From Trichuris trichiura (lineage: Eukaryota; Nematoda; Enoplea; Trichinellida; Trichuridae), in NCBI GenBank assembly GCA_037903355.1, contig JBAJFE010000045.1:62001-126000 (forward strand): a stretch of DNA of 64,000 nucleotides, in the 5' to 3' direction. The position numbers and the translations under genes are program-made. The notes below the pieces were generated by a model. It made no database searches, was not told the origin of the DNA, and saw only the letters and a list, made by a program, of their open reading frames with translations. Shown here piece after piece: positions 1-11,969 of the stretch (position 1 is the stretch's first letter; the number at the start of each line of letters is the position of its first letter).

Positions 1-37
1 GCATACTGCATCACTCAAAACATGTCACCTTTCCTGA

Positions 38-110
38 CGCCCACGCAGGGGGTCGAACCCTGGACATTTAGGTTAAAAGCCTAACGCTCTACCGACTGAG
101 CTACATGGGC
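38..110 (-). tRNA. tRNA-Lys (anticodon TTT)
   Basis: A complete 73-nt cloverleaf reads on the minus strand. The acceptor arm GCCCATG pairs with CGTGGGC (one G-T wobble), followed by discriminator G. The D-arm contains the A-box-like TAGCTCAGTCGGTAGAGC, the anticodon loop is CTTTTAA (anticodon TTT, lysine), and the T-arm carries GGTTCGACCCC (B box). There is no intron and CCA is not encoded, as expected for a eukaryotic nuclear tRNA gene transcribed by RNA polymerase III. Confidence 0.96.
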
Positions 111-1166
111 AGTTGCATGCTGAGTCGACATTCATGAAGTTTAGAGTAATATGATCCCAGGTTCATGTAAGTAACAAGGTCTGTTTGGATATGTTACTTT
201 GTTACACGTATTGCATAACACTTAGATGTGAAAATACAGCTTTTTGGTACGGGACTGTATGTTTTCATGATAAATTGTATCTTCTTACTGAATATGTGTC
301 CCGTTTAAGTACAAAACCTTTCAATCCCGATTAACTGTCCACTATCTGGCTCTTTGGACTTCATTAAGCTACATGCTCAATTATTTTCATTCATTGTGCA
401 TTGGCATTTTTTCAATGCTCCGATTGCCTTCCAGAATAGTATGTTGTATTTTAAAATTAAACACTACTGACTGAGCTACATGGGCAGGGCAGCTACATGG
501 TTCTTGTCGTTGCTGTATGATCATCGTGCTATTAATATGACCTAAATTTCACGGTAGGTACAACTTTCTGTAAAGCAACTGGCCTTTTTATATTAATGCT
601 ATTAATATGATCATCATACCATCATCACTAAGGGATGATTCACACTGCTGACTTAACCTGAATGAATTCTTGAAGCAGTTTAGGTTAAAGGGTTACTTCT
701 GAGCAACGCACGGTGTCCACTTTATTCCAACTGGACTACTACTTCCTGAGGTATTGATACGTTACGTTGCCAACAAGTCGGCATAGTCAGAACCGGTCGA
801 CCGTTGAGGATAGCGAAAAAGAAAATAATTCTATTCAGGAAGCTGTGGCCCCATAGTCTGAACATCCTTTATTCGTCATGTAGCTCTGCCGTTCTCCACA
901 GCAAGTGCTGATAGATGAAAGTTTAGATCACAAGGTTTGCTTATGTGTCTTTCCATCTTCGGTGTTGGTCTGTGCATGAACACTGAACGCAACAGAATGA
1001 ACATTTCTAAGGGAACGAGTATCAACCAATGCTGAAGAATGAATCTGATAGTTCTGAGAGACAGTTAGTATATATTCAGATTAATGTTTGTCGTGAATGA
1101 AAGTATTCTTGCATGTGTAGCATGAATGATAGTTTTATCGATGGCTGCGTCACAAAAAGACACATG
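111..1166. other. spacer between tRNA genes
   Basis: AT-rich, with no reading frame of substance. Apart from the tRNA-Lys fragment at 463-485 and a short repeated CTATTAATATGA motif (near 530 and 599), I see no gene, promoter or repeat I can support. Confidence 0.5.
463..485 (-). pseudogene. tRNA-Lys 5' fragment
   Basis: On the minus strand this stretch matches the first ~23 nt (acceptor strand plus D-arm) of the tRNA-Lys gene at 38-110, with about one difference, and includes the GAGCTACATGGGC tract as read on the plus strand. The homology stops at the D-loop; no anticodon or T-arm follows. A second short echo (GCAGCTACATGG) follows directly at about 489-500. It looks like a partial local duplication of the neighbouring tRNA gene. 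Confidence 0.65.
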
Positions 1167-1238
1167 TTCCCGTGCCGGGAATCGAACCCGGGCCGTGTGG
1201 GTGAGAGCCACAAATCCTAACCACTAGACCACACGGGA
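1167..1238 (-). tRNA. tRNA-Glu (anticodon CTC)
   Basis: A complete 72-nt cloverleaf on the minus strand. The acceptor TCCCGTG pairs with CACGGGA, then discriminator A. The D-arm is TGGTCTAGTGGTTAGGA. The anticodon stem TGTGG/CCACA encloses loop CTCTCAC (anticodon CTC, glutamate). The T-arm CCCGGGTTCGATTCCCGG is intact. No intron. The TGGTCTAGTGGTTAGGA block is typical of metazoan tRNA-Glu. Confidence 0.96.
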
Positions 1239-1507
1239 CGACGGATTGAGTTAAAGCTTGCTTAAAACTGTAAACTGTACTGTATCCTTAAAGAATGTTT
1301 TCTATGTATTACATAACAGTTTAAAGCAAACTGCTGTTGCTGCTTTCGTTTACAAAAATTGAAAAGACCCTCTGAGCGATAAGAAAGTTTTACGGAATCA
1401 CTTGTTTTACCGCGAATAAACTGGCCTACAATGGTTCTAGAATGACCAACTTCCAAGCAGTTTGTTTTTGTATAGTTCGACCAGGTCTCTTGTAGCTCAG
1501 ACTAAAA

Positions 1508-1579
1508 GGGTTAGTGGTCTAGTGGTATGATTCTCGCTTAGGGTGCGAGAGGTCCGGGGTTCAATTCCCCGCTAACCCC
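1508..1579 (+). tRNA. tRNA-Pro (anticodon AGG)
   Basis: A complete 72-nt cloverleaf on the plus strand. The acceptor GGGTTAG pairs with CTAACCC, then discriminator C. The anticodon arm CTCGC-TTAGGGT-GCGAG (anticodon AGG, proline) and the GTCCGGGGTTCAATTCCCC T-arm are near-invariant in animal tRNA-Pro. No intron. Confidence 0.96.
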
Positions 1580-1882
1580 TTTGCGTTCAGTGCGTCGCTT
1601 GTGAAGGCGTTGCGCAAAACCTCTTTTATCAATACAAGTTAAGTTTAATATGTTTTTCTCAGTAAGACATTCAAAGACTAAGGATTTACTTGGCGATTAT
1701 AGATTTCAGTGGCAACTGCAATGGGCAACAATTTGCGCCAAAAGAAAATTTACGAATCCGTTACAAAGGACTCCAGTTTTAAAGCAGATGTTCCTTTACT
1801 AGTATTCTGGAACACAATGGACATACACATTATGTGTAAGCTTAGGCGAGGGCAGAATAGGATGAACTGTAAGCAATTCCCA

Positions 1883-2030
1883 ATTGACCTTCTTTGAAGT
1901 TGCCGCCTCCGCTTCTGGCGGAATTGAGCTAAGAAAAACGCCATTGTTCAATTGCGCCCTCCACCCCCACTTGACCTTTCTTTGAAGTTGCCGCCTCCAC
2001 TTCTGGGGAGGGCGAGTTAAGAAAGGCCCT
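1883..2030. repeat. two direct copies of a ~55-bp block
   Basis: The block TTGAAGTTGCCGCCTCC followed by a CTTCTGG...GAG-TAAGAAA tail occurs at about 1893-1935 and again at about 1981-2025, with a C-rich spacer between them. The copies are diverged. I can attach no function, and the rest of 1580-2275 is unannotatable. Confidence 0.55.
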
Positions 2031-2275
2031 TTTTACGCCGGTCTTTCTGACAGCCCTTTTGCGCTAGAGACAATTCTGCCAGAACTCCTCTTATGTGATT
2101 TCCAGCACCCCCGCATTGGTTTCCCATTGCCCCCTGCGCTTTCTCATTGCCCCCAAGGAGGCGATATCCCCCACTTTGAGAACCTAGGGTTTAGAATAAT
2201 CAAGCCATACTGTTGTTTTCTGTTTTGATTTTCAAGTACGATAAGCATGTACAGCCGTCAGTTGCTATGTAAGCA

Positions 2276-2542
2276 TTAAAACCACAAAAAGAAATGTATT
2301 TTTGAAGATCGGCTATGGGTTCTTGTGCGAGGGCGATATTGAATTACACAGCTGGATGATTTTGCTGCATGATTTGGAAATACAACTTTTTCAGTAATAA
2401 GTAGGCTGAAAGCGCAAAGAAGTAAATTAAAATTTACATACCCGTCGCGAACTCGTATACACTTCATGTGAACAACCAAGAAGAACCCAATTATTGTTAG
2501 AAAGACGACAATTTGCACTTTGACAATTTTGCCAGCAATCAT
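2276..2542 (-). CDS. candidate small single-pass membrane protein (weak)
   Basis: An ATG at 2542 opens a minus-strand frame whose first 33 residues form a basic start (MIAGKIVKV), a ~20-residue hydrophobic helix (IVVFLTIIGFFLVV) and a basic tail (HMKCIRVRDG). A good donor (GTATGT at 2441) and an acceptor (GCTTTCAG ending at 2406) could remove a 36-nt intron in phase, giving 76 rather than 88 residues. The tail resembles small mitochondrial assembly factors of the PET117 kind only superficially, and the second part matches nothing I know. It may be chance; treat as hypothetical. Confidence 0.22.
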   Translation of the reverse strand: MIAGKIVKVQIVVFLTIIGFFLVVHMKCIRVRDGYVNFNLLLCAFSLLITEKVVFPNHAAKSSSCVIQYRPRTRTHSRSSKIHFFLWF

Positions 2543-3567
2543 CGTTTATTCGCCGTTAAATTCCTTATATCCTGTCGCGTAATAAAATGACGGCTTTCTA
2601 TTAATATGCAGTTTTGTTGATTCATTTATTCACTCATAATTCAAGCGTCTGATCACTCGGACGAAAGGCAACCAAAATCTTAAAACCAACTGGCCCCGAA
2701 GATCTCTTCACTGGGATATACGAATATCCTGCTCTATTCGTCAACCGTTTTGGTAGCCACTGCAAAGTCGAAACAAACTTCCAATTATGTATGCTATTAT
2801 TTCGCTGGCTGACGTTGTGAAGAGTCTTTTTCTAGGCAAAAACCTTTCTATGAAATCTTAGCCTAATGCGCATAGACGCGCGCGTATTTTCGAATCCGTT
2901 AATATATTTTTAAAAATGTTCAAGTTTTCGCGTCTTCTACCGCACCTTAATGCATCATGATTCGTAGGCAGCTTTAAGTCGTCGACTGCTGCCCTGTTCA
3001 CCCTCTAGCAGCCTTTCATGAATTCACAGCTAATGTTGCCAGATTTCAGCAGTTGATCACTCAATACTTCTTCATACCTTTAATCCATTTGCAATGCGTC
3101 TGCTCACATTTCATTGCACTTTGAACGTTCACTTAAATTACAAACTGCTGTAGTTAATAGTCTCTATCAAAGCCCTTCGTTTTATTGTCAAGCATTGACG
3201 CTTAGTAAACTCTATATAAAACCTTCCCCTTAAGATTCGAGTCAAAATAACCGCAGCAAAACCACCTGTTGCTTACTGAACTTACTTCCCATTCAGTGGC
3301 CCCATTTAATAGCTGCAAAGATGTAAAACTACCTTTTCGCGCACCATTTTCCATTTCATTTTGGCTAAATCGTCCACCCAAAAAAGCTGGCACCTTACCG
3401 CTCATCAACTGTTTTCCCACACCAGAAGAACACATCTGCGCCCCTTAGCCATTGTGCGCCTAATCGAAGGCTAAAGAGCACTGGAGCTGAGCGTAGCGTT
3501 AGTTTCAAAATAATACTACCTCCTTTTTGTTCAGGTTATGTATGAAGGTTCTGCACAGAAAAGACAG
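2543..3567. other. intergenic, nothing recognised
   Basis: AT-rich sequence between the weak candidate gene and repeat copy A. Short frames such as the one at 3202-3435 (minus) show no recognisable domain or splice structure. Confidence 0.5.
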
Positions 3568-6500
3568 TGTACTTGGTTGATGGAAAAACGTTTATTCTAC
3601 TCAGCCGACTGTTTTTACTCTTCGGTTGAGAGGGCACTTGTTCAACTTAATCGCAGCGAGAAAAACTTCCATTGTCTGTGGTCAATTTCAATTTCACTGC
3701 AGGTTGAAGTCGGACAGCAGATTTACCTCCACAGTGATGGGTATGAACGAATGCTAACTACTACTCATGTGTTAATTCCATTTCCGCATTGCCGATTGAT
3801 TAGTCATAATCTATGTGTAATAAACAACTGCTCATGTGACCAAGGCAGTCACGAGGAAGGTCACCGAAGTTAGCCGTGGCCAAACTGACCAATCATTTTA
3901 CTTCGGCAATTAGGGAAGCACGTGGCAAACAGGCAATTATGCAATGACCCGAGGTATTTACTCAGAGAAAAGGTATATAAAGCGGTCATTGCTGGCGATG
4001 GCGGTCTATGTGAATACTGCGCCTGTGTCGTCCTGTTGCGTCTCTCTCTCGTAGTTCGCTACGTCGTGTATTGATCAAGACATCCAATGAATTCTCTTCT
4101 AATGAAGCATAGAAAGTAGCTCACTAATTACACTACGTACATGGCGTTGAACCGTTTTTCACTTGCCCATACGTTGTAAGAAGAAGCATATAATCGACGC
4201 TGTACCTGCGATCCATTTCAAGAAACGAATCGACCTTGGTGCCCCGAACTCACCTTTTCTGAAAAACAGCTCAAAATTTTCTTCGCAGTATACTTGCTAT
4301 TCAGAAAGCGTCTGGAAGAAGTTATGGAATGCTCCATGAAAGCACTTAACGCTCAGGTGTTGTTTAAAGTGGCCAGAGTTTCAGTGCTGCTCTGTGTGCG
4401 GAAAAATATATGCGACTTTACGGAGACCTCAGCTAATTACGTTGTTTGCTTAAGTTGATTCGCTAGAGCGTACAACATTTCACGCCACGAAACGAAGAGG
4501 AGCTTTCCTCATGACCTCAATTTGACCTGATTGTAGTACTGAGCAGTTATGATCACATGATGGTCACATGTGGCTCATGATCACAGCTGATAGTGAAGTA
4601 CCCTGTCAGGGTCACATGGTAACCACACGGATGGTCCGTAATGGTAAAGAACGTCTGGTTCACCTCACTTCCGGCGCTACTGCACTGCGTCATTTTCTAC
4701 GTTGCTGCTCAGTTGAATATTTGTGAGCGGTCGGCCATTTGGATGTGTTAATGTTATTCTATTGAACAACCATACTTATTATGAGCAGAGCAGAATAGTG
4801 CAGTCAACGCAGGTCTGTCTATGAAATTGCACTGAACATCTATTGCAACGGTGACGTTAGTATGCATTCAAAGTGGTCTTACATCGACCTCCGCTCTACG
4901 GTCTCCGTAATGGTTACATGCAAATTATTGCTGCTGCTCAGAGGTATACTACTGTTATTTTTCGTCATCGCCATTGATTGACTTTGTTCTGCTGTTGACA
5001 TCCAAGTCGTGGTTTGTTCCCAATTCATGAATTGCGAAAGGTGAACAGGAATGTTGATTACATAAGCCTTAACTTCAAACCGCGCTAAAAAGACACGGTG
5101 GTGTTTGCCCATCCAAGAAGCTTTACCCAAGTTTTCAGAATTCAAGCAGTAAAAACTGACGGCTTTGCCCAGCAGAACGCATCATGTCAAATGTGTGCAC
5201 TGAAAGAAGAACTGATGGATAGAGGAGCTGTTACAGGTATCGGAGTTCTCCGGTGGAACAAACAATGCACAAAATAGTCATACGCTAAGTCAGCGGTGAA
5301 GAATAACAGCAAATGAAAGCGAAGCAGTTGTGTCTACAGTATGAAAGCAGCGTGTCACCTCCACAAACAGGGAATGCAATTAGTCAGCATGGGCGGCAGC
5401 GAGCTGATAACCGTACGTTCCCAACAGCCTTCTCATTTTAGGTGCTGCTTGCACTCAAGAGAGGCTGCCTATGATAGAAGATACTGACGGAAATATGGTA
5501 TTCAAATAATGGTTACGGCTACTGCTAAGAACGCGTTTCCGCTATCAAAGTGGAAATCCGTTAGACGCTCGGGAATCCAAAATTCGCGTTGTCTGTGAGA
5601 GGCAGCTAACAGATGAAACAGTGGCATTGCGACACGCAAATGATTTCTGCTTTCGGTTAACTAGTACCATACAGGAGAGCTCAGCTCTGCCAACTAAAAT
5701 GTTGTCCTCGCAATCACAGAAGCGCCAGCGTCGTCTTGTGTAACTCTGTTAGTTCACACAATGCATTCTATTATCAGAGCTGAAGAAAACTTGCAATTCG
5801 ACTTGGTTCTGGGAAGAGTGTGTGTGTTGACCGGCCAGCTAAATGACATTCAAACGCACCCAGTTCATGAATGGACATGGCGGCGTATCAGTTCAATTGT
5901 GAAGTACTGCAGGCACTCTTGACCAACTCTTTTTCTCCGTTGCTTTAATGTCAGTGAAAATGCCCTCTTCAGGTTCGTTTCTCGCACGTTGACAAGCTTG
6001 TGCTGTGTTCATTCGAATCTTTTTCAGTGCCTCGTCGATATATATTCACGGCTGTCCAGGTACTGATTCGCGCACTGATCAGTACTGCTCACACTTTCAC
6101 TATGCCAGTGTTGAATACCGAATAGAGCCTTAAAGCTTCTGTAAAGAAGGCAACGTTTGCAGCGAAAGCTGAGTTCTTCGAACTTACACAGACGTTATTA
6201 TGAGTTGGAAAGGATTGTGGGCTCTGATATTTTTGACGTTGACCTGCCTGCTCTATGGTGCCTCTCAAATACTGCAAATGTTAATGGAAGAAGACGGCTG
6301 CTGACTTCACACATTAAGTTCATCTTCCGTTTTTACAACGGAGAAGTTGCGCTTGAATGAATGTAAAGTGAAATATTCGTTCTGTTGAGAAGAGTAAAGT
6401 GAGCACTGAAAACTTATTCGACCAATGGTATTATCCTCCGGTTCAACTCTATCACCTACGAAATCAAGGCAGAATTCTTGTTTGTGCCCTGGTTTGTGGA

Positions 6501-9500
6501 AAAGTTTCGACAAGGCTGTGGTTATAACAGTGATTTTGTCGTTTCCAGCGATGACCACTTTTGGCTCAATAAAAACAAAGAAAAAGTGAATAGCTGCTTT
6601 GGAGCGCAGTGAAAATCAGCTATAGTACTCGTGACTGACACGCAACTCCTTTGGACCACGACCGGCTTTGTCGCTATTGTAATCGCAGCACCGAAACGTT
6701 TTGTTTTGATGCGTCGAAAGTAGTCTGTCGGTGGAATTCCAACGCAGCGGTGCAATATGTTCATATGGAAAATGTCTCTTTTCTCCACTTAATCTATTAC
6801 ACACAACGTGAAAGTCAGTCTGCAACATATTCGCTGCAACGCTTTGATTGGTGAAGCAGATGTGCTTAGCCTTACACTGTAAAGCTTTCCTCGACATGGT
6901 GCGGTTAGTATTTGGTGTGCCGGCAAGAGTACGTGTGCTCAGATTGCTTAAGCGGTACTGCAAGTGTCACTACATTTTGTACGATGAATGAAGACGAAAT
7001 ATACAGTCATTTGTCGCCAGCGTTTAGCCTTTCGCATGTCTGCTTTCCGCATTTCCGTTTCATGGAAAGCACACTGAAAATAGTAAGAACTATGAGACTG
7101 CTCTTGTGATCTGCAGTTTCTCGAAGATAAAATGCTTTACTGTGGACGACATTCCTCACTCTAAGTGCCAATGTGGAGTCCAAGCTGCCGTTAAACGTAC
7201 TGGAATTCCCTTTGTGACATCCCAGGCATATTGTGACGAAAGGAGTCGAAGTGTCAATATTCAATGAAGACTCAAATCGCGTGAGGTTGAATTCCCATGT
7301 TTTTCAAAAGGCTGAAGGAAAGTAATTTTCTTTACGGTACGTATACACTAATGGCTCGTGTCTCGTATCGTTTCTGTCTATTTCAATGCATCAGTGCGTT
7401 AGCACGATCTGTGTACTCAAAAGTAATTCTCTGCCATTCGCTGTTGTCTAGAGCTGATAATATACTTCAACGGATGATTAGGCGAGGCACCGCCGTGCAT
7501 GTATGTCACAGCGGAACGCAATGACGCAAATGCAAAGAAAATGGATGCCTAAAACTGTTCATCATAGACAACCTTATCCCGCAAAGGATTGTCTAAGAGT
7601 TAAGAAAGCTGAAGTGGTTTCTTGAAGAATGTTGCTTCTGTTAATCGCCCAGGCGTGGCCAGTTCATACAGGCCGTTAGCTGATTATGGAGGTGCTCTTT
7701 GCCGAAATCGACTTGTGTGCTTCATTAGCTGCTCACTGATGAAACGACTGAATGTTTTTGCGTCTGTTTCACAGAAAAAATGCTTTTGTGTAGAGAAGTG
7801 AAAAATTGGCCAAGTCATTGGACATGTTGTTGTCATCGATGAACCTGGTTTGAATGCTCTTTGTACAGAGCTGAGGATGAAGTTGAACAGAACGAAAGAT
7901 TTCCCTTGGATGGCTCTGTTAATTTCTGATTGCTGTCGGGATGCATGCGAGTCAGCATGTCCTTTTACCAGACGTCCGCCTGGCATATGTGCTTTTCCAG
8001 TATGTGCGGCCAAATTTTGAGCAGTGGATGCCAACGATTAAAAACTGGTCGGCCAGCAGGTGAAGGCTTCTGTAGACGTGCTTGTTAAGGCTGACCGTTT
8101 GTCCAGTGCCGAATTGGACAATACTTAATTATGTGAGATCATCCAACCATCTGACCAATGGTTCATGTCACGTTGGTGACCGCGCATTGGGGATGGCAGA
8201 TTCTGTGAGTGTTGCATAAGTTCATTGAAGAAAAATCCGGCGTACTGCTTGCGTCATTGAAGATTCTGAGCTTCATTACTGCTTGCGACCAGTTTTCCAA
8301 TGAGCACACTTCCCTCTAACTAAATAGGACGTTAAAATCACGCCATGGGATGCAGTTGTGAGCGAAGATGTAATCCATTCTGCAGCCTCTGTTGCATCCT
8401 TCAACAGCCTCACGGGATGTATAAAGATATAACCGAAGTGGCGATTTTTGTTCTACCGGACGCTCTTGAGCAGCGAAAGAATCCTCGTTCACATTCTCGA
8501 ACGCACTGGCTCGTGCCACTGAAGGAGAGGCTGCATGCTGCTTGTTTCAGCCATTTGACTGTCTTCCATCGTCCAGCAAAGAAGCAAAACAATACGGTCA
8601 TCTTGTCGGCGTATGCTGCTCCCGGATGAGTTGTTAATCTTTTACAGAAGTGTTCGTTTGTTGGAGACTACCGCATAACGCCGATTAAATTACGGTAGCA
8701 AATTGCTCCCTGCGAATGCCTGAACTCGTTGAATGTATATTGAGAGTTCACGAAAGTCAGATGGCGGACAAAAAGCAAAACCTTTCCAAGTTTTCACCTT
8801 CCGTGGGAAACGATGTTTTCGGGATGATTAATTGCGTCCAGTCGCTGAAACAAACTTCTAGTTCTTCCTTAAGAGCTTTCACTTGTTTTATGATTCATTC
8901 GACTCGTGCATGAATACACTCAGCGCGCTGCGTTTTGCAGATGCTTGAATTTCATTGGCTTTGCTTTCTACAACTTCTTGAAGTCTTTGGAGAGCGTGTT
9001 TCTGTTGCAGGTACGTACGTGAAAGTGTATGATATATCATAAAGTTTCTGAATGCTTCACTGCTGCAGGATGCCATGCTTTATGATATGACAACCGTGAC
9101 AAGTTAACAGTATGCGTTAAAACATGTATTCCTGAAGTTACGAATAGCTCAAACGGGAGCACTGTATCCATTGGGCCTTCAAGTAAGTCAGAAAACGTAC
9201 AAATGACAAAACTTTTCAAGTTCCGATATTCAGTAAGAGAGTACGTTATCGTAATGATCCGTCGCATTTTCTCCTTTGAGACCTTTCACTTTTTCCATGA
9301 TTCCCTGCAGTCGTAAATGAGCGCTGCGTCATGCAGCTGCTAGAATTTTTATTAAATTTCCGGGGCTTTGCGTTTTGTAATCGTCTGAAATTTTTAGAGT
9401 ACAAGTAAGTGATATAAAACTGCATGTTTTCATGACAGTCAAGGGAGCAGTGGCCTAAACGAACTTCGTTTTCTCCTTTAGGAACTTTCACTTTGTCGTG
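3568..9500 (-). repeat. duplicated unit, copy A (inverted)
   Basis: This block recurs, inverted, at 14.5-16.8 kb (copy D), 27.0-31.9 kb (B) and 31.9-38.4 kb (C). Visible anchors are: 3.57-3.73 with 16.39-16.55 and 38.0-38.14; 4.44-4.60 with 15.44-15.60 and 37.49-37.62; 5.6-5.7 and 5.8-6.56 with 36.6-36.7 and 35.7-36.5, and with 30.0-30.1 and 29.2-29.9; 6.6-7.25 with 14.5-15.0 and 34.2-34.8; 8.1-9.1 with 27.2-28.1 and 32.1-33.0. Copies differ by substitutions and by loss of whole modules. Short frames inside it carry different stops and frameshifts in each copy, so I call no gene here. Boundaries are approximate. Confidence 0.8.
3814..4133 (-). mobile_element. MITE-like insertion in copy A
   Basis: Relative to copies B and C, which are continuous here, copies A and D carry an extra segment bounded by inverted TGTAAT...ATTACA ends and flanking TA (possibly TAG) bases. 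In A it is about 320 bp. It carries a CCAAT box (GACCAATCATTTTAC) and a TATA box (GGTATATAAAGCGG) about 100 bp apart on the plus strand. It has no coding capacity. It resembles a non-autonomous DNA transposon with TA target preference; the family is unknown. Confidence 0.6.
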
Positions 9501-9599
9501 ATTGGTTGGTTATTTGCTTCTCTGTTATTTGAACCTTAATCTGAACTGGTCGATTATTTTCAAAACGATTGTTAGTGTATGTAAGTAAAGAGTGATAAT

Positions 9600-11120
9600 G
9601 ATTAGCCCAGTGACAGTGGCACTAATTGGTCAAGTCTAGGTCAATTCTGATTAGTCAGTTTCCTGTTAATGCCCATCATCCATTCAATCAAAACTGTCTT
9701 GCCTTTAGTTTAACGCGAAAACTAATCAGCTGCCGATTAACACCTGTGTACAGCATTGCGTAGGCTATAAAAAATGAATCGTATTGAATAGGTTTATTGA
9801 ACGTCTATTACAACTAGTGCATGTAAAACACAGATGAATAGATTGCAGAAGAGGATAAACATGGTGCATGATGCAGTGAACATTAATTGCACGGGACAAA
9901 ACGACTATTCTAAGAATGGTCTCGTCACTGTCTGGCACTTCATCGTCTTCTGTGTCGTGCAACAGGGTAGAAAAAGAGCACTTTCGGAGAGATTTCATAA
10001 CGGATTCCGACTTTAGTTTGCTGCACGCCTTTATTACGAACTGGCACAGCAAACTGAGCGATGGAGCTCGCATTCGTCCGCCGGCTGTGTACGTCTTGGC
10101 CCGTTCGTTATACATTCTTTCCACTCTTCTCGCATGAAGTCTCTGAAGGGCTTATTAATGCAAACATCCAGCGGTTGCAGGACTGATGTAAGCCCACCAG
10201 CGATTAAGACTGTTTCCATTTTATATTCGTTTAAATGTGATTTTATTGTTTGTGCTGCGTCACTTCGGAATGAGTCCCACACCAATAAGCTTCTGTTGTT
10301 ACCATGCCCAGGTCTTTTTCTCCAGATGCCGTCAATCCACAATCTCACACCTGTTCATCCATCCAGCCATTCTCATAATAGTGGACAAAGGCGCCAGATG
10401 GAAAATCTTCCTTTGACCTTTTTTCTCTTAAATATGACCATGAGCTTCAGCTTCATTCCATTAGCCACGCAGGACAGCATTACAGTAAGTGAGTTTTTTC
10501 ATGGCTAGTGCGTTTCACTATAATAAACTTTCTGCCTTTACTATCCATGGTTCTATTGCCAATCATACCGAAAAATGTTGGCATGTCATCCATATTATTG
10601 ATGTTGTCCAATGGAAACTCATTTCCTCTTGTCAATTTTCTGACATGCCTGGAAATACAATTTCGTGAGATAGAGCACAGTTTCATTTCTTCTGTAAAAC
10701 ACCGCTTCGACTTTTGCTTATTTAGAGATCGCACGCTACGCTTCTTCAGAAAAGATACGTGTAAATATACCGCCGGAAGCTACGCAGCGTATCCTTGAAA
10801 TCCGCAGGCGTTTCCTGCGCAATTTTTGTCTTCTGTCTCAGGACGAGGTCTTTCCTTTTCGTGAAACGGCTGCACCATCCAGCCGTTACTGTAAAGGCGT
10901 AGGATAAGTATGGGTTGCAGTCGGCCCAGTTTGTCGTTTGAGCTCTCATCTCTGTCGTTGTGATGCTCTGTCGCTGTTGTCTTACTCATTCTGCCAAACT
11001 GTTCCCTAGTTCTGATCAAATGCCTCAGCGTCTTGCGCGTTTTTTCTTCAGCATATTCAAGGTTTCTTCCCGTTTTCACAACAAAAACGATTGAAGGTTG
11101 ACCTCGCTTTGCAAATTATG
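9600..11120 (-). mobile_element. pogo/Tigger-type DNA transposon remnant, copy 1
   Basis: The element lies on the minus strand and encodes a broken Tc1/mariner-superfamily transposase of the pogo/Tigger (jerky/CENP-B-like) class. Its outer end at about 9600 starts near CAGTGACAGTGGCAC. This end and the next ~180 bp match the end of copy 3 at about 13120 in inverted orientation, which defines both termini. The inner end near 11.1 kb gives way to an unrelated ~100-bp spacer before copy 2. It sits next to the end of duplicated copy A. Confidence 0.82.
10034..11079 (-). pseudogene. pogo/Tigger transposase, broken
   Basis: Read from 11.08 kb downward, the frames give in order: a basic segment, then FPLDNINNMDD and GNRTMDSKGRKF (about 10480-10734; the family pattern of a DE-T-NRT block ahead of the DDE catalytic core), then an ANGMKL-VIFKRKK-like segment in another frame (about 10360-10470), then LVWDSFRSD and VLIAGGLTSVLQPLDVCINK (10034-10348). 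The last block is a signature of DDE_1 endonucleases in pogo/Tigger/jerky proteins. The pieces lie in different frames, and in-frame stops occur between 10349 and 10480, so no intact protein is possible. The N-terminal HTH part is missing here but survives in copy 2. Confidence 0.82.
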
Positions 11121-11229
11121 TTCATTTTATGACCGTTGAAGACCAGTCACGATTGACTTGAAAGCTCCGGAGAATAAAGGTTATTGTACATATAAGGGGA
11201 TATTCACTACGTTATAAAAACAGTCTATT

Positions 11230-11950
11230 ATATAAAGTTATAGTCTCGTACAAAGACATCGTATCTTCAGGTTTACTGGATGTCTATTGCAACTACTGTA
11301 CGTAAAAAATAGATGAATAGATCGTAGAAGCGGATAAACAGGGTGCATGACGCGGAGAACATTCTTTGCAGGAGACAAAACAGTTAAGCTACGTATGGTC
11401 TTTATGACTGTCTGGTAGTCCATCATTTTCTGTGTCGTCTAGCTTATCCTCCAAACCCGCATGCATTTTCTGTGCAATTTTCGTCTTTTGTCTCATGAAA
11501 CCGCTGCATCATCCATGCGTTACGGGAGAGGCGTAGGATAAGTATGGGTTGCAGTGGGCTCAGTTCAACGATTCATCTCTCCATCTGTCCATGTGATGAT
11601 ACGGGCGCTCTGTCACTGTTCTCGTACTCACTCTGCCAATCTGTTCTCCAGTTCCGACTAGGAGGAGATGCCTGAGCGTCTTGCGCATTGTTTCTTCAAC
11701 ATCTTCTTCAGGGCCTCTTTCTGTTTCCTCCAATCTGTCACCATCTTCCGGGTAATGCGATACCTCCTGGCCGCCTGTGCGTTGTTGCTTTCTTTTGCCA
11801 TCGCGACGACTTCCAACTTGAATCCGGCTTTTTAACTTCTCGTTATTGCTCGCATGCAGAATGCGCCGAATAAAACTGAAACCTTCCTTCGTTAAGCAAA
11901 CTTATTCTTCGTTAGTCACATGGTTTCTTCAGTTGCTACTGAGAGCGCGA
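11230..11950 (-). mobile_element. pogo-type transposon, internally deleted copy 2
   Basis: The first ~200 bp (11250-11440) match the copy 1 stretch 9780-9960. At about 11450 the match jumps to the copy 1 stretch 10800-11090, so the catalytic middle is deleted. It then runs beyond copy 1 into a segment (about 11700-11870, minus strand) encoding KLEVVAMAKESNNAQAARRY and VTDWRKQKEAL. That is the helix-turn-helix DNA-binding head of pogo/Tigger transposases. The result is a non-autonomous deletion derivative in the same orientation as copy 1. Confidence 0.75.
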
Positions 11951-11969
11951 TACAGAGCGACACGCGATA

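Noticed and set aside
7684..8034. 116-codon minus-strand frame in copy A as a gene
   Set aside because: The matching stretches in B and C are open in different frames, which indicates noncoding drift rather than a conserved protein.
10134..10798. Plus-strand frames of 96-124 codons over the pogo copy
   Set aside because: They are antisense shadows of the minus-strand transposase sequence, which carries the recognisable motifs.
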